64,000 nt of DNA from Nemertoderma westbladi (GCA_032718475.1 JAUCBJ010004813.1:37016-101015), one strand, 5' to 3'; positions 11,585-21,598 are shown, counted from the first letter of the stretch. Numbers and translations: made by a program. The notes: generated by a model from the letters alone, not told the origin.

Positions 11585-11930
11585 TATCGTTCGGAGTGGG
11601 CGTATGACTCTATTATTTTATATTATTTTATTATTTTTATAATTATGTGTGTATTACTATGTAATTTTATTATAATCGTTTTATTTAATTTAGTAGAATA
11701 TTATTTAGCGATTATTTTGTAGAATAGTGCAATATATTCGTGTTTATTACGTACGTAATTACTTATATTATATTTGGTGCGATGGCGAGAAATAATTCTT
11801 TTTCTCTTTCCTTACTGCCCGTATTCTATTATAAATACGTAACTACAGTAAGATGAAATGTCCGTACTTAGTAAAGTACAATAAAGCCACTACTATATTT
11901 AAGTATTATTGGTGGGCAGAGTAATAGGAA

Positions 11931-12031
11931 TGCAAAGTTCAGATCCTCGTGTCTCGGCTAAACCAAGCTCTGGGTAGACCTTGGAAACGACTTGCCTCTT
12001 CACACTGACATTGCTTCGTGCGATATTGCTC
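11931..12031 (+). promoter_or_regulatory. 101-nt block identical between E1 and E2
   Basis: By eye every base matches E2 49510-49610, while the flanking non-coding sequence and the synonymous sites of both ORFs differ between the elements. It contains CTCGTGTCTCGGCTAAACC and TGGGTAGACCTTGGAAACG. It lies about 350 nt after the gag-pol stop and 1.2 kb before ORF2. Function unknown. Confidence 0.55.
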
Positions 12032-12130
12032 TCATACCGTATATTAAATAATACATATAGTAGCGTGATGTCCCTTTAACAGTAGCGTATAACGCAAAAT
12101 AAATCTGTTAAACCCTTTGACCATCTGTAA

Positions 12131-12420
12131 TTCTAGTCGATTAAGATATCGCGGCACCCACCGATATACTTGAAAGACAAATTTTAGAATCAGTGGTTAA
12201 CGTCCCCAGACAAGTTCTGGAATAAATTGGTGCCCATCTCAAATATTAATTATTTAATATTTGCAAATCTAATAAATCAAAATCTGTAAAATTCAGATCC
12301 TTCAACAATTCTAGTCAATTAAGATATCGTAGCATTTACCGATATTCTTAAAAAGACAATTGTCATAGAATTAAGGATCTTGCGTCCCCAGACATGTTCT
12401 AGAATCAAAATATGTCAATT
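12131..12420 (+). repeat. two-copy diverged repeat in the E1 inter-ORF region
   Basis: Copies begin TTCTAGTC(G/A)ATTAAGATATCG at 12131 and 12309 (period 178). Each ends with a CCCCAGACA(A/T)GTTCT(G/A)GAAT segment able to form a short CCAGA/TCTGG stem. E2 keeps both copies (49709 and 49871, period 162), including the stem. Confidence 0.65.
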
Positions 12421-13163
12421 TAATTATCAAATAATAAAATTTCAGGGAATAAATTTAAATTCATGTCGCTTAATGAATTTAATAAATTGCCATTTTTACG
12501 CAATTTATAACATTCCCAAAATTCCATTAATTAATAGATCAAGGGAGCGGAGATTTATCTTATTATGCGTATGAGTGTGCGAAAGTCTCCCAAACCTAGT
12601 CAATAGCCGATAAAATTCATAAAGTCATGTATAAAACAGAACATTGACTATTAAAGAATACTATTAAATAACATCCCAGATCTGTATGCATTGGAATTAC
12701 TCTAATTCTACCGCTAGCTTTGCATAATGTCACCATAGCAACAACCACGCTAGAATTAGAATTGAGTTAAAAGAACAATAGAAAGCTTGTCCCATTGAAT
12801 AGCATAGGGAATAAATAGCGCACTACTAGTATCCAAGGATACATAATAATACGGTGACATTCTGGAAGGCATTGACTAATGGACAAATGGCCCGAATGTG
12901 CGTAGTTGTGACCAGTTGTGTGGTATTTGTGAGTTTATAGGTGAATGTTACTGCTAAAGTGTGTTTACAGTAGCTAGTCGCAATCGTAAAAGTAACCTAA
13001 CTCTCCAAGGAAAACCTGAAGTACATCTAAGCCTTTGGGACGGACAGTTGAGTGACTTGTGCCGGTTATCGTTGTCGTTGTACGGCTACGTCGTTGGCGA
13101 AAGTATAGCGACAGCGGTACATCGGCGCTGAGAATCTCATACTGTCCGGGGGCAAGGGAGAAG

Positions 13164-13187
13164 TAGGCAGCGACGCCCGCTCGCCTA
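13164..13187 (+). promoter_or_regulatory. conserved hairpin 47 nt upstream of ORF2 in E1
   Basis: TAGGC-AGCG-ACGCC-CGCT-(C)-GCCTA gives nine base pairs with one bulged base. The same hairpin is at 50716-50739 in E2; the only change is the bulged base (C to T). It ends a conserved run that includes ACTGTCCGGGGGCAA. A role in ORF2 translation is an inference. Confidence 0.5.
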
Positions 13188-13234
13188 ATACATATATAAA
13201 CTCATTATAATATTGGTGAACTCGTATAGCAGAT

Positions 13235-13612
13235 ATGACTGAATTAATAGAAGATGATCTTGGTATCAGGGAGAGATATATTCTACCTTTACAAGCGTTT
13301 GTCGATAGCTTGATACGCGGCGACGCTGATCTAACTACTACGGAGGACGATGGTCGTTATATCGAACCGCCAATGTCCCAGGAGCAACTTACGCGTGAAT
13401 TGGACTATAGAAAATTCACTGCTCGCTATACGCATTGTAATGGTATGTATATGGACTTCTTAACTACCGGCCATCCTATTGATTTACACGACACCGACGA
13501 TGTCGACACCGAAAGGGAAATGGTTTTATTTAAATATCATACCCAGCGGAATCGAAGCGACAAATTGAGAATAGAACACGAGAACTCTATTCGAAATCAA
13601 CTCGAAGGATAG
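13235..13612 (+). pseudogene. N-terminal fragment of ORF2 in E1 (125 aa)
   Basis: Starts MTELIEDDLGIRERY, matching the start of the E2 ORF2 closely. The frame ends at a TAG 125 codons in, where E2 continues. After about 13620 the similarity to E2 ORF2 is lost until 14443. This is the 5' end of an ORF2 that has lost its middle; it is unlikely to be functional alone, though it could still be translated as a short peptide. Confidence 0.8.
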
Positions 13613-13619
13613 AACGTGG

Positions 13620-14442
13620 AAGAAGGTTGATGCGGACAAATAAAAGAGAACCACTGGAGAAGAGACATGGGTTAATGTCCAGGGTCCATAATGTGAATAG
13701 TTTTCCCCGGGGCACGGGTGCTCGCGGGCGGTCTCCTTCGGGAGGCTGTAACTTTCTCTTCCTTCATCGTTTTCCTGTAATTATTGTGATCAGTGTCACA
13801 ATTAAAAGGCAAGAATGAATGATGATGTGGCGGAAAACACATCCATTGTGGTATCTCATGGATACTATCGTATATCCTCCCTCCTCTCTACTCCTCTTAC
13901 CCTCTTATACGTTGTTACTAAAGATACGACATATTTCGTCCCACCTTCTCTTCCCAACGTGCTCGGAGCTTCGGGAAACGAGCACTAAACCTCCCATCCC
14001 TTACTGTTAATCTGGATGCTAATATTGGTGTCCGCACCTCCTGTCCATGTGCCATTCTGTTGATATTTATGATATCAACTTCCACCCTCTCGTTGTTGAT
14101 TAGATAATCAACCACCAAGGATTTCCTTAAATCCACAACCGTGATACAAGGACTGAAAGGACACGCAGTTAGTAGGTGAACAACTGGTACCATTGTGTGT
14201 CATAAATCTGGTTGTTCACCTCCCTCAATGATTGGAGATATAAATCTTATAATCTGTAGAACAACTGAGGCATTGAACTGGTTGTTCCCTCATCGCACTG
14301 GGGATAAATTCAGTTGGAGATAGTCCTCGAATGTAACAATCCTCCTACTGAGATCGTATTTCTGAATATTTAGAATGCGAAATAGTTTTTTCCTCTGCTC
14401 TACCATCGCTGTCGGAGAACATATTAGGCATACAACAGGAAT
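13620..14442 (-). other. unrelated about 820-bp segment replacing the middle of ORF2 in E1
   Basis: E2 has about 2.1 kb of ORF2 coding sequence here (about 51165-53261); E1 has about 820 bp I cannot align to it. On the minus strand there is a 91-codon open frame at 13918-14193 (with VEVDIININRMAHGQEV) and another open stretch near 14290-14440. A perfect 10-bp inverted repeat GGTGAACAAC/GTTGTTCACC lies at 14175-14184 and 14211-14220. It may be captured foreign or host sequence, or template-switch filler. I recognise no family. Confidence 0.55.
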
Positions 14443-16218
14443 ATGGAGAACATTCCATATCCCTTCGTTGATACTCAGCTGATTGCCCCTTGGGCCGAAG
14501 GCCGAGGTTTCTTTCGCACTATGTATGCCAATACACCCAGCGACATTACTAAGGTACAACGGACATCCATCGGACATCTTGCCTTTCAAGAATATGGGTG
14601 GAATTTCAAAGTTGGAAATCCTACCAATTACCAGCAAGTATATGGAGATCATTACTCTCGTTTATATTTTGATGGACCATTAACTGCGCCTGGTGCCGTA
14701 TATAGCTTTATGAGTGTTCCACTTCGCCCTTCCTTAGCTATATACACGATCTTTGAAAACGCTGCACTTGCCGGTTGGCTAGCCGATGTGTGCAGTCGTA
14801 CCATACGCGCTCATCCCTTAATACTTGGAACTAAACTCGCCAAGTTAGACGAACACAATAAGTTCATACGTTTCGAATGTTTCCGGCGCTTTCTGACTCC
14901 GTTCCGTAACGTCGATAGTCAGTTCAGGGACCGCGCGCTGACCAAACTCAGTCTGAGAGACTCGGCTGCGGAGAAACTGAGTAGCGCTGGATTTGCCGTG
15001 TTTCAAGACGTTTGTATACAGAACTCACATTCATCTGTTATACAAAGACCCCGAATACCTACAGGTTATTCTGTCGTGGAAATACAGACAGTGGATCCAC
15101 TTACTGAGACAGACGCACCCACTTCGTCTATACAACTGGAGGATGAACCAGTGTGCTTGGAATCAGAAGCGATTCAGCCTACAACTTCTCGGAGCAGTGA
15201 CAATGATTATGTCATAGAGTGGTATCAAGGTCCACAGCGTCTCACAGCGTACGATTATCGACACGCCAACTACGTTTCTCGAAAACGTTGTCGATTATGC
15301 GCATCGAGAGACCACTTCACTCCTCTAGACTCGAGCGTACCTTGTTCCTATTTCCTCGAACAACCGATGATGGAAATATATTGTGCTTATTGCCGGCTTA
15401 ATAACTCTCATATATTTGCCATCTGCCCACAATTTATGACTCAATGTCACTACTGTCAACTTAAAGGACATGAAAGTTACAATTGTCCCTTTAATCGCGA
15501 TTTAGAGAGCGTAGACGAGATGATCACCCTGCGATACATCCGAGCTTGGGAAGCGAACGCCGATTTACATTGCGAATCCCGACATCGCTATTACCCTGGA
15601 CGAGCTTACGAGGGAGTTTACGCGTTCCATCCTTATCTATTCGCGTCGATTGAACAGAAAACACGCGTACCAAGTTACGAGTTAATGAAGCGTGTTGGTG
15701 AGTGTATTTCCACCAAGTTTGTCAGGAAATACCTTAGAAACGTTAACCCTAATGATATAACCACATATCACCTGATCAATTTTATCCGTCAGGACCCTGA
15801 GTATGGCGACATCTTTGTGAACTCGCATCCTGAACTACAGGAAATATCTCGGCGACCATATGAATATCGAACCCGAGAACGCGAGCTGGAGAGAACCATT
15901 AAACCGAGAAAGTTCCTCACCACTCACGGTCCACCCACCGCTAGTGTCCAGACGACCCGTCAAGGACCCGTAGGAGCTGCTGTCCTGAGACGCGCTCTAA
16001 AGGTCGTTAGACCTCGCTCTACTGAGGTTGATATTAATCAACCAGGTACTTCGACCGGCGGGTATACCGATCGTAACCCTGCGCCTTCTGATGCAATTAT
16101 ATTGCACCCTTCGCCTAGGAGCTACAGCCCTCCTCGTAAAGTGGCTCGCCCCAAAGAGAAAAGGACTCTTGCTAGCTTTAAAAAACTGCGTAAACGCCGT
16201 TCGCGCAAGAAAGACTAA
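14443..16218 (+). CDS. E1 ORF2 C-terminal part: exonuclease-motif-III region, zinc knuckles, basic tail (591 aa)
   Basis: Open for 591 codons and aligned with the end of E2 ORF2 from MENIPYPF onward. Residues 1-110 match the last third of the 3'-5' exonuclease-like domain: DTQLIA, then PLTAPGAVY with Y87 in the motif-III position but Ser four residues later instead of Asp. Zinc motifs begin at C283 (CRLC...H), then CAYC...H...C, then at C335 a C-x2-C-x4-H-x4-C knuckle (CHYCQLKGHESYNC). The last 25 residues are Lys/Arg-rich, suggesting nucleic-acid binding or nuclear entry. No signal peptide or membrane segment is seen, so it is not envelope-like. Motifs I and II of the exonuclease are missing in E1. 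The native start is uncertain because the first ATG sits at the replacement boundary. Confidence 0.75.
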   Translation: MENIPYPFVDTQLIAPWAEGRGFFRTMYANTPSDITKVQRTSIGHLAFQEYGWNFKVGNPTNYQQVYGDHYSRLYFDGPLTAPGAVYSFMSVPLRPSLAIYTIFENAALAGWLADVCSRTIRAHPLILGTKLAKLDEHNKFIRFECFRRFLTPFRNVDSQFRDRALTKLSLRDSAAEKLSSAGFAVFQDVCIQNSHSSVIQRPRIPTGYSVVEIQTVDPLTETDAPTSSIQLEDEPVCLESEAIQPTTSRSSDNDYVIEWYQGPQRLTAYDYRHANYVSRKRCRLCASRDHFTPLDSSVPCSYFLEQPMMEIYCAYCRLNNSHIFAICPQFMTQCHYCQLKGHESYNCPFNRDLESVDEMITLRYIRAWEANADLHCESRHRYYPGRAYEGVYAFHPYLFASIEQKTRVPSYELMKRVGECISTKFVRKYLRNVNPNDITTYHLINFIRQDPEYGDIFVNSHPELQEISRRPYEYRTRERELERTIKPRKFLTTHGPPTASVQTTRQGPVGAAVLRRALKVVRPRSTEVDINQPGTSTGGYTDRNPAPSDAIILHPSPRSYSPPRKVARPKEKRTLASFKKLRKRRSRKKD

Positions 16219-16288
16219 CTGTTTAGAGTATTTATGTATATTAGAAATTGTGATTTTGTATATTTTATAGACTTAAATCCCATTTTCT

Positions 16289-16296
16289 GGGAGCGG
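16289..16296 (+). promoter_or_regulatory. short polypurine tract before the 3' LTR of E1
   Basis: GGGAGCGG directly abuts the TGTAAAAG start of the 3' LTR. The same eight bases precede the 3' LTR of E2 (55106-55113). This is the place where plus-strand DNA synthesis is primed in LTR elements; the tract is short and interrupted by one C. Confidence 0.55.
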
Positions 16297-17470
16297 TGTA
16301 AAAGCTTTTGTGGGATAACTGATTCGTTTGCCTTGCTAACCAGTTCCCCCCAGTCGCTAGAATACTCTAAAAAGGGATCTATAACTCGAATAGCGCAAGC
16401 TACCGGCTGATTGGCTGATTCGCTGTGCGAAGGGATCTGGGCTACGTTTGATTGTCCAACCAGCTTGGGAAAGTATCTGCCAATAGAATTTGAGTTGATT
16501 TTGATTTCGACCTATCACAGATGTACTGAACTGAATTTTCCTATCTGTATGCTCTTTCTCTGTGTTGGGTGGAAGCCTTTGTAAATAAGGTTATTCTTAT
16601 CAGTTTTCAGTGTTGTTGGTCTTTCTTTCCTGAGCCAGGAGAGAACGGCTTGTAAATATTTTGTGCTTTTCTGTTTTAGTCTAACACTAGTAGGCTTAAT
16701 TATAAAGGGCATATATCCGTTATCAATCCATAACATAACAAAACAATCAATGCAAACCGCAAACTAATGAACTTAACGCACACTGAATCACTGTGCATAC
16801 TTTTATATTGTTATACTGCTATTTACTGTCAGTTCTTCATAATATGGTTGATGAATTATTATATTTGGAATAACGATAAATAACCCCGAAACCCAATATT
16901 CTTGATATACCGAAGGTAAGAGAGAAAGGTTACATATAACGATTGTGACTTATGTTAAAGTGGTTTGAAGTGAATCTAATGTTATTTGATAGACCCTACA
17001 TGAGTCAGTCCGTGTTCCTTTTATATATAACTAAAATCAGTGAAGATCGGTGTGCAGTATTGTGCAGCATTGTGTATGAGTGAGCCTGATAACGAAGCAT
17101 TTCCTAAAGAATGCGCCATATATGTGAATTATAACTAAGCCATATCGTTGTGAGTAGTTTAAGTCATAACTCTGTTTGTATAGATAAAGCGCCACGTCCT
17201 AAAGGAACTGTTAATATTCCCCGAAGGTGAATAATATTGTCAGAGATTATATAATACTGTCAGTCGAATAATACATTAGGCTTACATAGCAATAAAATTA
17301 AGCCGTCGAACCCAATCTCCCGGGTATATCCAGCGGGTGAATGATCGCGCACAGATTGGTTTCGACTAGTGTAGTGAATTAAATACTTGTCATAGACTAA
17401 AGGTGATTTATTATCTAGAAGACATCCTAATTTGGCGGGTTAAACTGCCAAAGGTCTGAAAGCGCGAACA
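16297..17470 (+). repeat. 3' LTR of E1
   Basis: 1,174 bp, TGTAAAAGC...GCGCGAACA. Near-identical to 1-1176, with an 8-bp deletion after GAAGATCGG. The next base starts E3-derived antisense gag sequence, which marks the insertion boundary. Confidence 0.95.
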
Positions 17471-18911
17471 CGAATGCCAACTTGATGTTGCAAGACCTTC
17501 CACGAAACCTGGTTATAGGGGCTGGGTTTTCTAGCCTCCTCGTCTTCTATAGGAGCCTCGTGGGTAAGAGCCCGATAGATGGCTGCGTTGATCATATAAC
17601 ACGTTTCATTTTCATTGGAGAACTCATAAGTATAGAAGCCGTCCATTTCTGAGCTGTGATCGGTATCATTTACGTCACTGAATTGAACGTGTACATCTGG
17701 TTCACTTACCTAGTCGAATTCACTGTGCGGCAAAGAGTGGTGTTTAGCTCCATACTTAGCACACTTGGACTCTGAATAACAGGTCCTTCACTGATGTCCT
17801 GTCCTCAGGCAGTTGTAACATAACCTTTTCTCGAAAGCTACGTTATGTCTTCCCTTAAGATCTTTCCTTAAGAAGGCCTCACACTTACGCAGACAGTGGG
17901 ATTCCTCACACACTACGCATTTAGCTGGCTGAAGTTTTTCACCTTTAGATAATACAGACTTTTGTATGTTATCTTAATAATATTCATTAAACAGTATTCA
18001 CTTCATCTCATCTCCATTGAATTTTACTACCTCTCCCACTGATACCACTTGGCGGGCCTCTGTTCTGGCCATCTGATGGGTGAAACTCTCCTGAGCCATT
18101 GTATTATTAATATGGAATTATCTGAATACGTATTATGAGGATAATTTGAAGGAATATAAGGAGTATCATTACAAGTTTGTTTGTATATTGATGTTATTTT
18201 TGATAGGGGTTTCAACACCACTAGCAGTATATATGCATTTAGGATTTATATTATTATTACATGTATTTAGCAGTTTATATGCCTGTCTTCCTACCTCTCT
18301 CTGCCTTTTTTCGAACCGCCACTCCTCAGACTTCGCCGACGGTGCGACTCTGAGAGGTTGGGTCTGCTGAAAGACGGCAGCCACGGGGGACAATCCTCCC
18401 CCAAAGGTGACTCTCTGCCCCTGGGAATTAGCAGCATTCATCGTGAGTCAGCTGCTAGTCAGGTGTAGATTAGTTCTCTCTATGGGGAATTTCGAATTCG
18501 GTTCTAATATTAAGGGCGTTTCAGATATAGGGACAGTTCTAACGACATGCCTATTTAATTCTGGCTCATCTAAGATGGTAGGAACCCTACCGGGCGGGAT
18601 ATTTGCCTGTGCTATATCGCCAGACCTCAAGTCAGGATCAGCCAACTCTCTTTTGCACTGGTACTGTAGGAGCAAGTTAGGCACCTTGCGTCCCAACGGG
18701 GCTTGTCTGCGCCCATTTGAGCTAAATCGATAACTCCTGCAGTCGGATTCCATGGTAGTGCCTTCATCCGAATAGGTGATGAATCCCTATTTCTTAGGAG
18801 CCACTTTGTTCCTGATATTTGTTTTGGCTGCTTCTACCTGTTTTCTTTTTAATTCCTGCCATTCTTTAATTGCTTCTAGTTCTAATTCCACTAACTTTCT
18901 TGTCTGTTCCA
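17471..18911 (-). pseudogene. E3: antisense broken BEL/Pao gag, C-terminal half
   Basis: Reading the minus strand, short broken frames match E1 gag: an IYTASGVETPI-like segment, MAQESF...QMARTEAR then KFNGDEMK near 18000-18110, zinc-knuckle remnants near 17740-17930 (CYNCLR), and a MDGFYTYEFS...CYMINAAIYRAL segment at 17440-17646. A segment at 18448-18753 matches the TILDEPE...R region. Stops and frameshifts are frequent, and several parts are deleted or replaced (18140-18440 is only partly alignable). The copy breaks off at 17471, where E1 inserted. Confidence 0.85.
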
Positions 18912-19272
18912 TGTGACCGGGTTTTGTCTAGGTTCGATACGCGTCGCCGTGTCCGCTTACTGTGGCTGAATGACTGAAGGTTGAAGGTTGAAGGCCGGTT
19001 ATGATAAAGGAGTTTGGTGTTAATGCTGTTAATCTCTCATAAGTATACAAGTACCGGTAGTAATCAGTACAACAGTAATCACAATGATAGCATACAACGA
19101 TGGCGATGGTTGAAAACCGTCCAACTTCTGCTCACCCAATATACCAACTAAAGTACGATTATAGTAACGGTTATATATTACATGGGACACATTAATTACC
19201 TAGGTTTGGCCAACCAGTGGACACGCTGCAATTGGACACATGCTGTCCATGGTTGATCTATCCCCTTGGCCA
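18912..19272 (-). repeat. E4 LTR, truncated (3' LTR in element orientation)
   Basis: Matches 21009-21400 including CACCCAATATACCAACTAAA and TTATATATTACATGGGACAC. About 25 bp near one end and about 190 bp at the interior side are missing relative to the other LTR. An interior frame runs directly into it, consistent with an internal deletion. Confidence 0.8.
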
Positions 19273-19612
19273 CGACTTCCGGGTCAAATCCCATTGTCCG
19301 CGCTACCCTATCACCTACACTATCTCTCCCAGCATGGCCTATAGTATGTACAGTAAGACCTACAGTATGTCCTGCAGTCTGTACGTGTTCCTCGCGATCG
19401 AAGTTTAATCTTCTCGAATATTCCGAGAACTCCTCCCCACGACTAACATATTGTCGATTGGCAGCTACGTTCCGACGGGAAGTTTCCCTTCGATGTCTTC
19501 TTCTCTCAATCTCCTCGTCCCGGTACACTCTGTACCCCTCTCTCGGTGTATAATATACATCACCGGGCTGTGTTCCTCCGGGGCGATGGCAATCTCCCGA
19601 AGACAATCCCAC
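19196..19612 (-). pseudogene. E4 Arg/Glu-rich open frame joined to LTR
   Basis: 138 codons, rich in Arg and Glu with a Gly/Tyr-containing N-terminus. Its last about 25 residues are translated LTR sequence, so the frame is a deletion chimera. Possibly the rest of a gag; no family motif is seen. Confidence 0.4.
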
Positions 19613-19726
19613 CGGCGCTATCTCTCTACTTCAAGTATCGACAGTTCACTGTCCGTCCTATCTCGATATTTCCAGTTGCCCGTAGCAACATTTCCTCGCT
19701 CATCTCTTCCGAATGGGTTCGGCGCT

Positions 19727-19742
19727 CCCCCCCCCCCCCCCC
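19727..19742. repeat. poly-C tract
   Basis: An uninterrupted run of C within the E4 interior, between two remnant gag frames. On the minus strand it is poly-G. Confidence 0.85.
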
Positions 19743-19818
19743 CACTGTGGTTCTTCATAAAAACTCCCCGAACCAGCTTCGCTCTCTTATAAACCCAGTT
19801 TCACCATTCTAACCGGCG

Positions 19819-20136
19819 TTATTGCTTGGCCTGATACTGCATTAACCCCCTCAACCGGGCGTGCATATCATCCCACATTCTTCTACCAGCCATCTCCCTC
19901 TCCCTTTCCTCTCTAATACTCTGATCGACAAACTCAGCCTCCCTCACCTCCCGCTCTTTGCGCTCGTTCACCTCTCTCTCAATCCTCGCTGCCTCCCTCG
20001 CATCCCACTCTTTGCGCTCGTTCACCTCTCTCCCAACCCTCTCTGCCTCCCACGCAGCCCTCTCTCTATACTCTCTTGCCACCCTCTCAGCCCTCTCTTT
20101 ATACTCTCTCGCTAATTCCCTTTCCATCTCTAACAA
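19819..20136 (-). pseudogene. E4 coiled-coil gag-like fragment
   Basis: 105 codons, almost entirely Glu, Arg, Ala and Lys with repeated VNERKE and REAERVAREY-like units, predicting a long charged helix or coiled coil. Such helices occur in retroelement Gag proteins. It lies between two other minus-strand frames of E4. No diagnostic domain; it may have once been continuous with them. Confidence 0.45.
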
Positions 20137-20459
20137 CGCAGTTCTTCATTCAACTGCCTCTCTAACTCCTTTTGGTCTAATGCTGCTATGTCTAGCTGAC
20201 ACGCCAGATCTATCTCTAACACTCTCCTTGCTTTCACAGAGGGTGTAGCGGACTTTTCGGTTGAGACGGACTCCCGTCGCCTGTTGGTTCCACTAATTTT
20301 ATCGTGTCTGCTAGCGGTTTCACTAACGGATGAAGCCTAATCTTCCGGGATAACCTCGAGTTCGGCGTCGTTCGAACCCGCCCATCCCACTAACTTAACC
20401 CCCTGTGCATCCACCAGATAAAGCCCTACGTACACTACACCATTCGGTATAATCTCGGA

Positions 20460-20939
20460 TCACCACAATTCAAACAGTTCCGTGGCGACCCCCCTCGCCC
20501 TTTCACTTGCCAGTTCCCCCTGCCCAAGTCGGACTAGGTGGTGAAAATGTTTATTACATTCACCGAGTCTCCGAGTTAGTTTGGGTTCGTCTACCTTTCC
20601 TCCTGTTCTCTCCTCCTCGACTTCCTGACCTTGTTTCCTCATCCGGTGTCGCACCATTGGTCCCAACGTTGCTGTTCCGGTGGGCCATTCGCCGCCTGTA
20701 GCCACCGACTGGCTGGTGATCCCGGTGCTCCTCTCGCCGCTTCTTGTCGACTCGCGTCTCTCTTTTTCTCGTACCCTTCCGCTCTCCTCCTCTACCACCA
20801 AATCGTCTCTCCTCGGCAAATCCGGTGTGGCGGGCCAGTACCGCCTCGTCGTCGCCTCCCGAATTGTTTGATCTCTATCGCTCAGGATGCGCGGCGGAGT
20901 TCCTCCCCTCTCCGAACCCTGGGGTGTATGTTCGCTCAT
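20460..20939 (-). CDS. E4 gag-like N-terminal protein (159 aa)
   Basis: The first ATG after the 5' LTR in element orientation, about 70 nt from the LTR end. The product starts MSEHTPQGSERGG and is hydrophilic and rich in Arg, Glu and Thr. It contains GPMVRHRMRKQ and a C-terminal segment with LTRRLGECNKHFHHLVRLG. Position and composition fit the N-terminus of a Gag, but no zinc knuckle or capsid motif is recognisable. The frame ends at 159 codons, so this is either a short Gag or a truncated one. Confidence 0.45.
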   Translation of the reverse strand: MSEHTPQGSERGGTPPRILSDRDQTIREATTRRYWPATPDLPRRDDLVVEEESGRVREKERRESTRSGERSTGITSQSVATGGEWPTGTATLGPMVRHRMRKQGQEVEEERTGGKVDEPKLTRRLGECNKHFHHLVRLGQGELASERARGVATELFELW

Positions 20940-21008
20940 CTCGTTGGCATATCGTCGCCACAGCTAATCTCGTAATTTCGTTTCCAACTCGAAGTTAGGG
21001 TTTTCAAC

Positions 21009-21598
21009 TGTGACGGGATCCCTGAGTTGGTGAGGGAATCCCGGCTGGGTTTTGTCTTGGTTCGATACGCGTTGCCGCGTCCGCTTACTGTGGCTGAATG
21101 ACTGAAGGCCGAAGGCCGGTTATAATAAAGGAGTTTGGTGTTAATGCTGTATGGTGCTAATGGTTTTAATGTAATCAGTACAACAGTAATCACAATGATA
21201 GCAGACAATGACGGCGACGGTTGAAAACCGTCCGACTTCTGCTCACCCAATATACCAACTAAAGTACAATTGACAGAGTAACGGTTATATATTACATGGG
21301 ACACATTAATTACCTAGGTGTGGCCAACCAGTGGATGCGCTGCAATTTGACACATGCTGTCCCTCCATTGGTTGATCTATCCCCTTGGCCAAACCTACCT
21401 TCCCCTTGTTCCTATGCTAGCTTATACCCTGAGATGAGCTGTGCGCTGGCATCTCTCCCTGTGGCTGGCAGTGTGTATTGTTAGGTGCCAATTGTTAGGT
21501 GACATTATATTGGTAATGTCACCTAATCAACTTTAATTGGTAAAACGCCACTTTCCCCATTTTCTGCTGGGTAGTGCAGAGAATTGGATACGCTAACA
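21009..21598 (-). repeat. E4 LTR, full length (5' LTR in element orientation)
   Basis: 590 bp, TGTGACGGGATCCC...CGCTAACA on the plus strand. Adjacent TSD TTCCA at 21599-21603. Aligns with 56893-57378 plus 58552-58689. Confidence 0.85.

Larger units (their letters stand above)
11585..13234 (+). other. non-coding inter-ORF region of E1
   Basis: 1.65 kb between gag-pol and ORF2 with no supportable gene. It holds a 101-nt block (11931-12031) that reads identically in E2 (49510-49610), a two-copy diverged repeat (12131-12420), an inverted pair around CTAATTCTA near 12698-12765, and a GC-richer conserved stretch at about 13030-13190 ending in a hairpin. Conservation without an ORF suggests RNA-level function: internal ribosome entry, a splice or subgenomic signal, or packaging. 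Confidence 0.7.
1..17470 (+). mobile_element. E1: giant BEL/Pao-type LTR retrotransposon, nearly complete
   Basis: Two direct LTRs (1-1176 and 16297-17470) flank a roughly 15.1-kb interior with a gag-pol ORF, a 1.65-kb inter-ORF gap and a second ORF. The LTR reads TGTAAAAGC...GCGCGAACA, so it has TG/CA ends. The first six bases of the 5' LTR lie outside the window. The domain order protease, RT, RNase H, integrase and the DUF1758/DUF1759-like gag segments are typical of BEL/Pao. The length is well above the usual range for the clade. The LTRs are almost identical, which implies a recent insertion. E1 lies inside the antisense gag remnant E3; the 3' flank begins CGAAT, so a left-hand CGAAT duplicate is predicted just before the window. 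Confidence 0.93.
18912..21598 (-). mobile_element. E4: short antisense LTR element, probably non-autonomous (Ty3/Gypsy-like)
   Basis: 2,687 bp flanked by 5-bp duplications TTCCA (18907-18911 and 21599-21603). LTR copies are at 21009-21598 and 18912-19272 (the latter truncated), with TG...CA ends. The interior of about 1.7 kb holds only charged gag-like minus-strand frames and no RT, RNase H or integrase, so mobility would need a helper. Solo LTRs of the same family occur at 56893-58689. The Gypsy-like label rests on the 5-bp TSD and structure only; I see no diagnostic polymerase. Confidence 0.82.
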
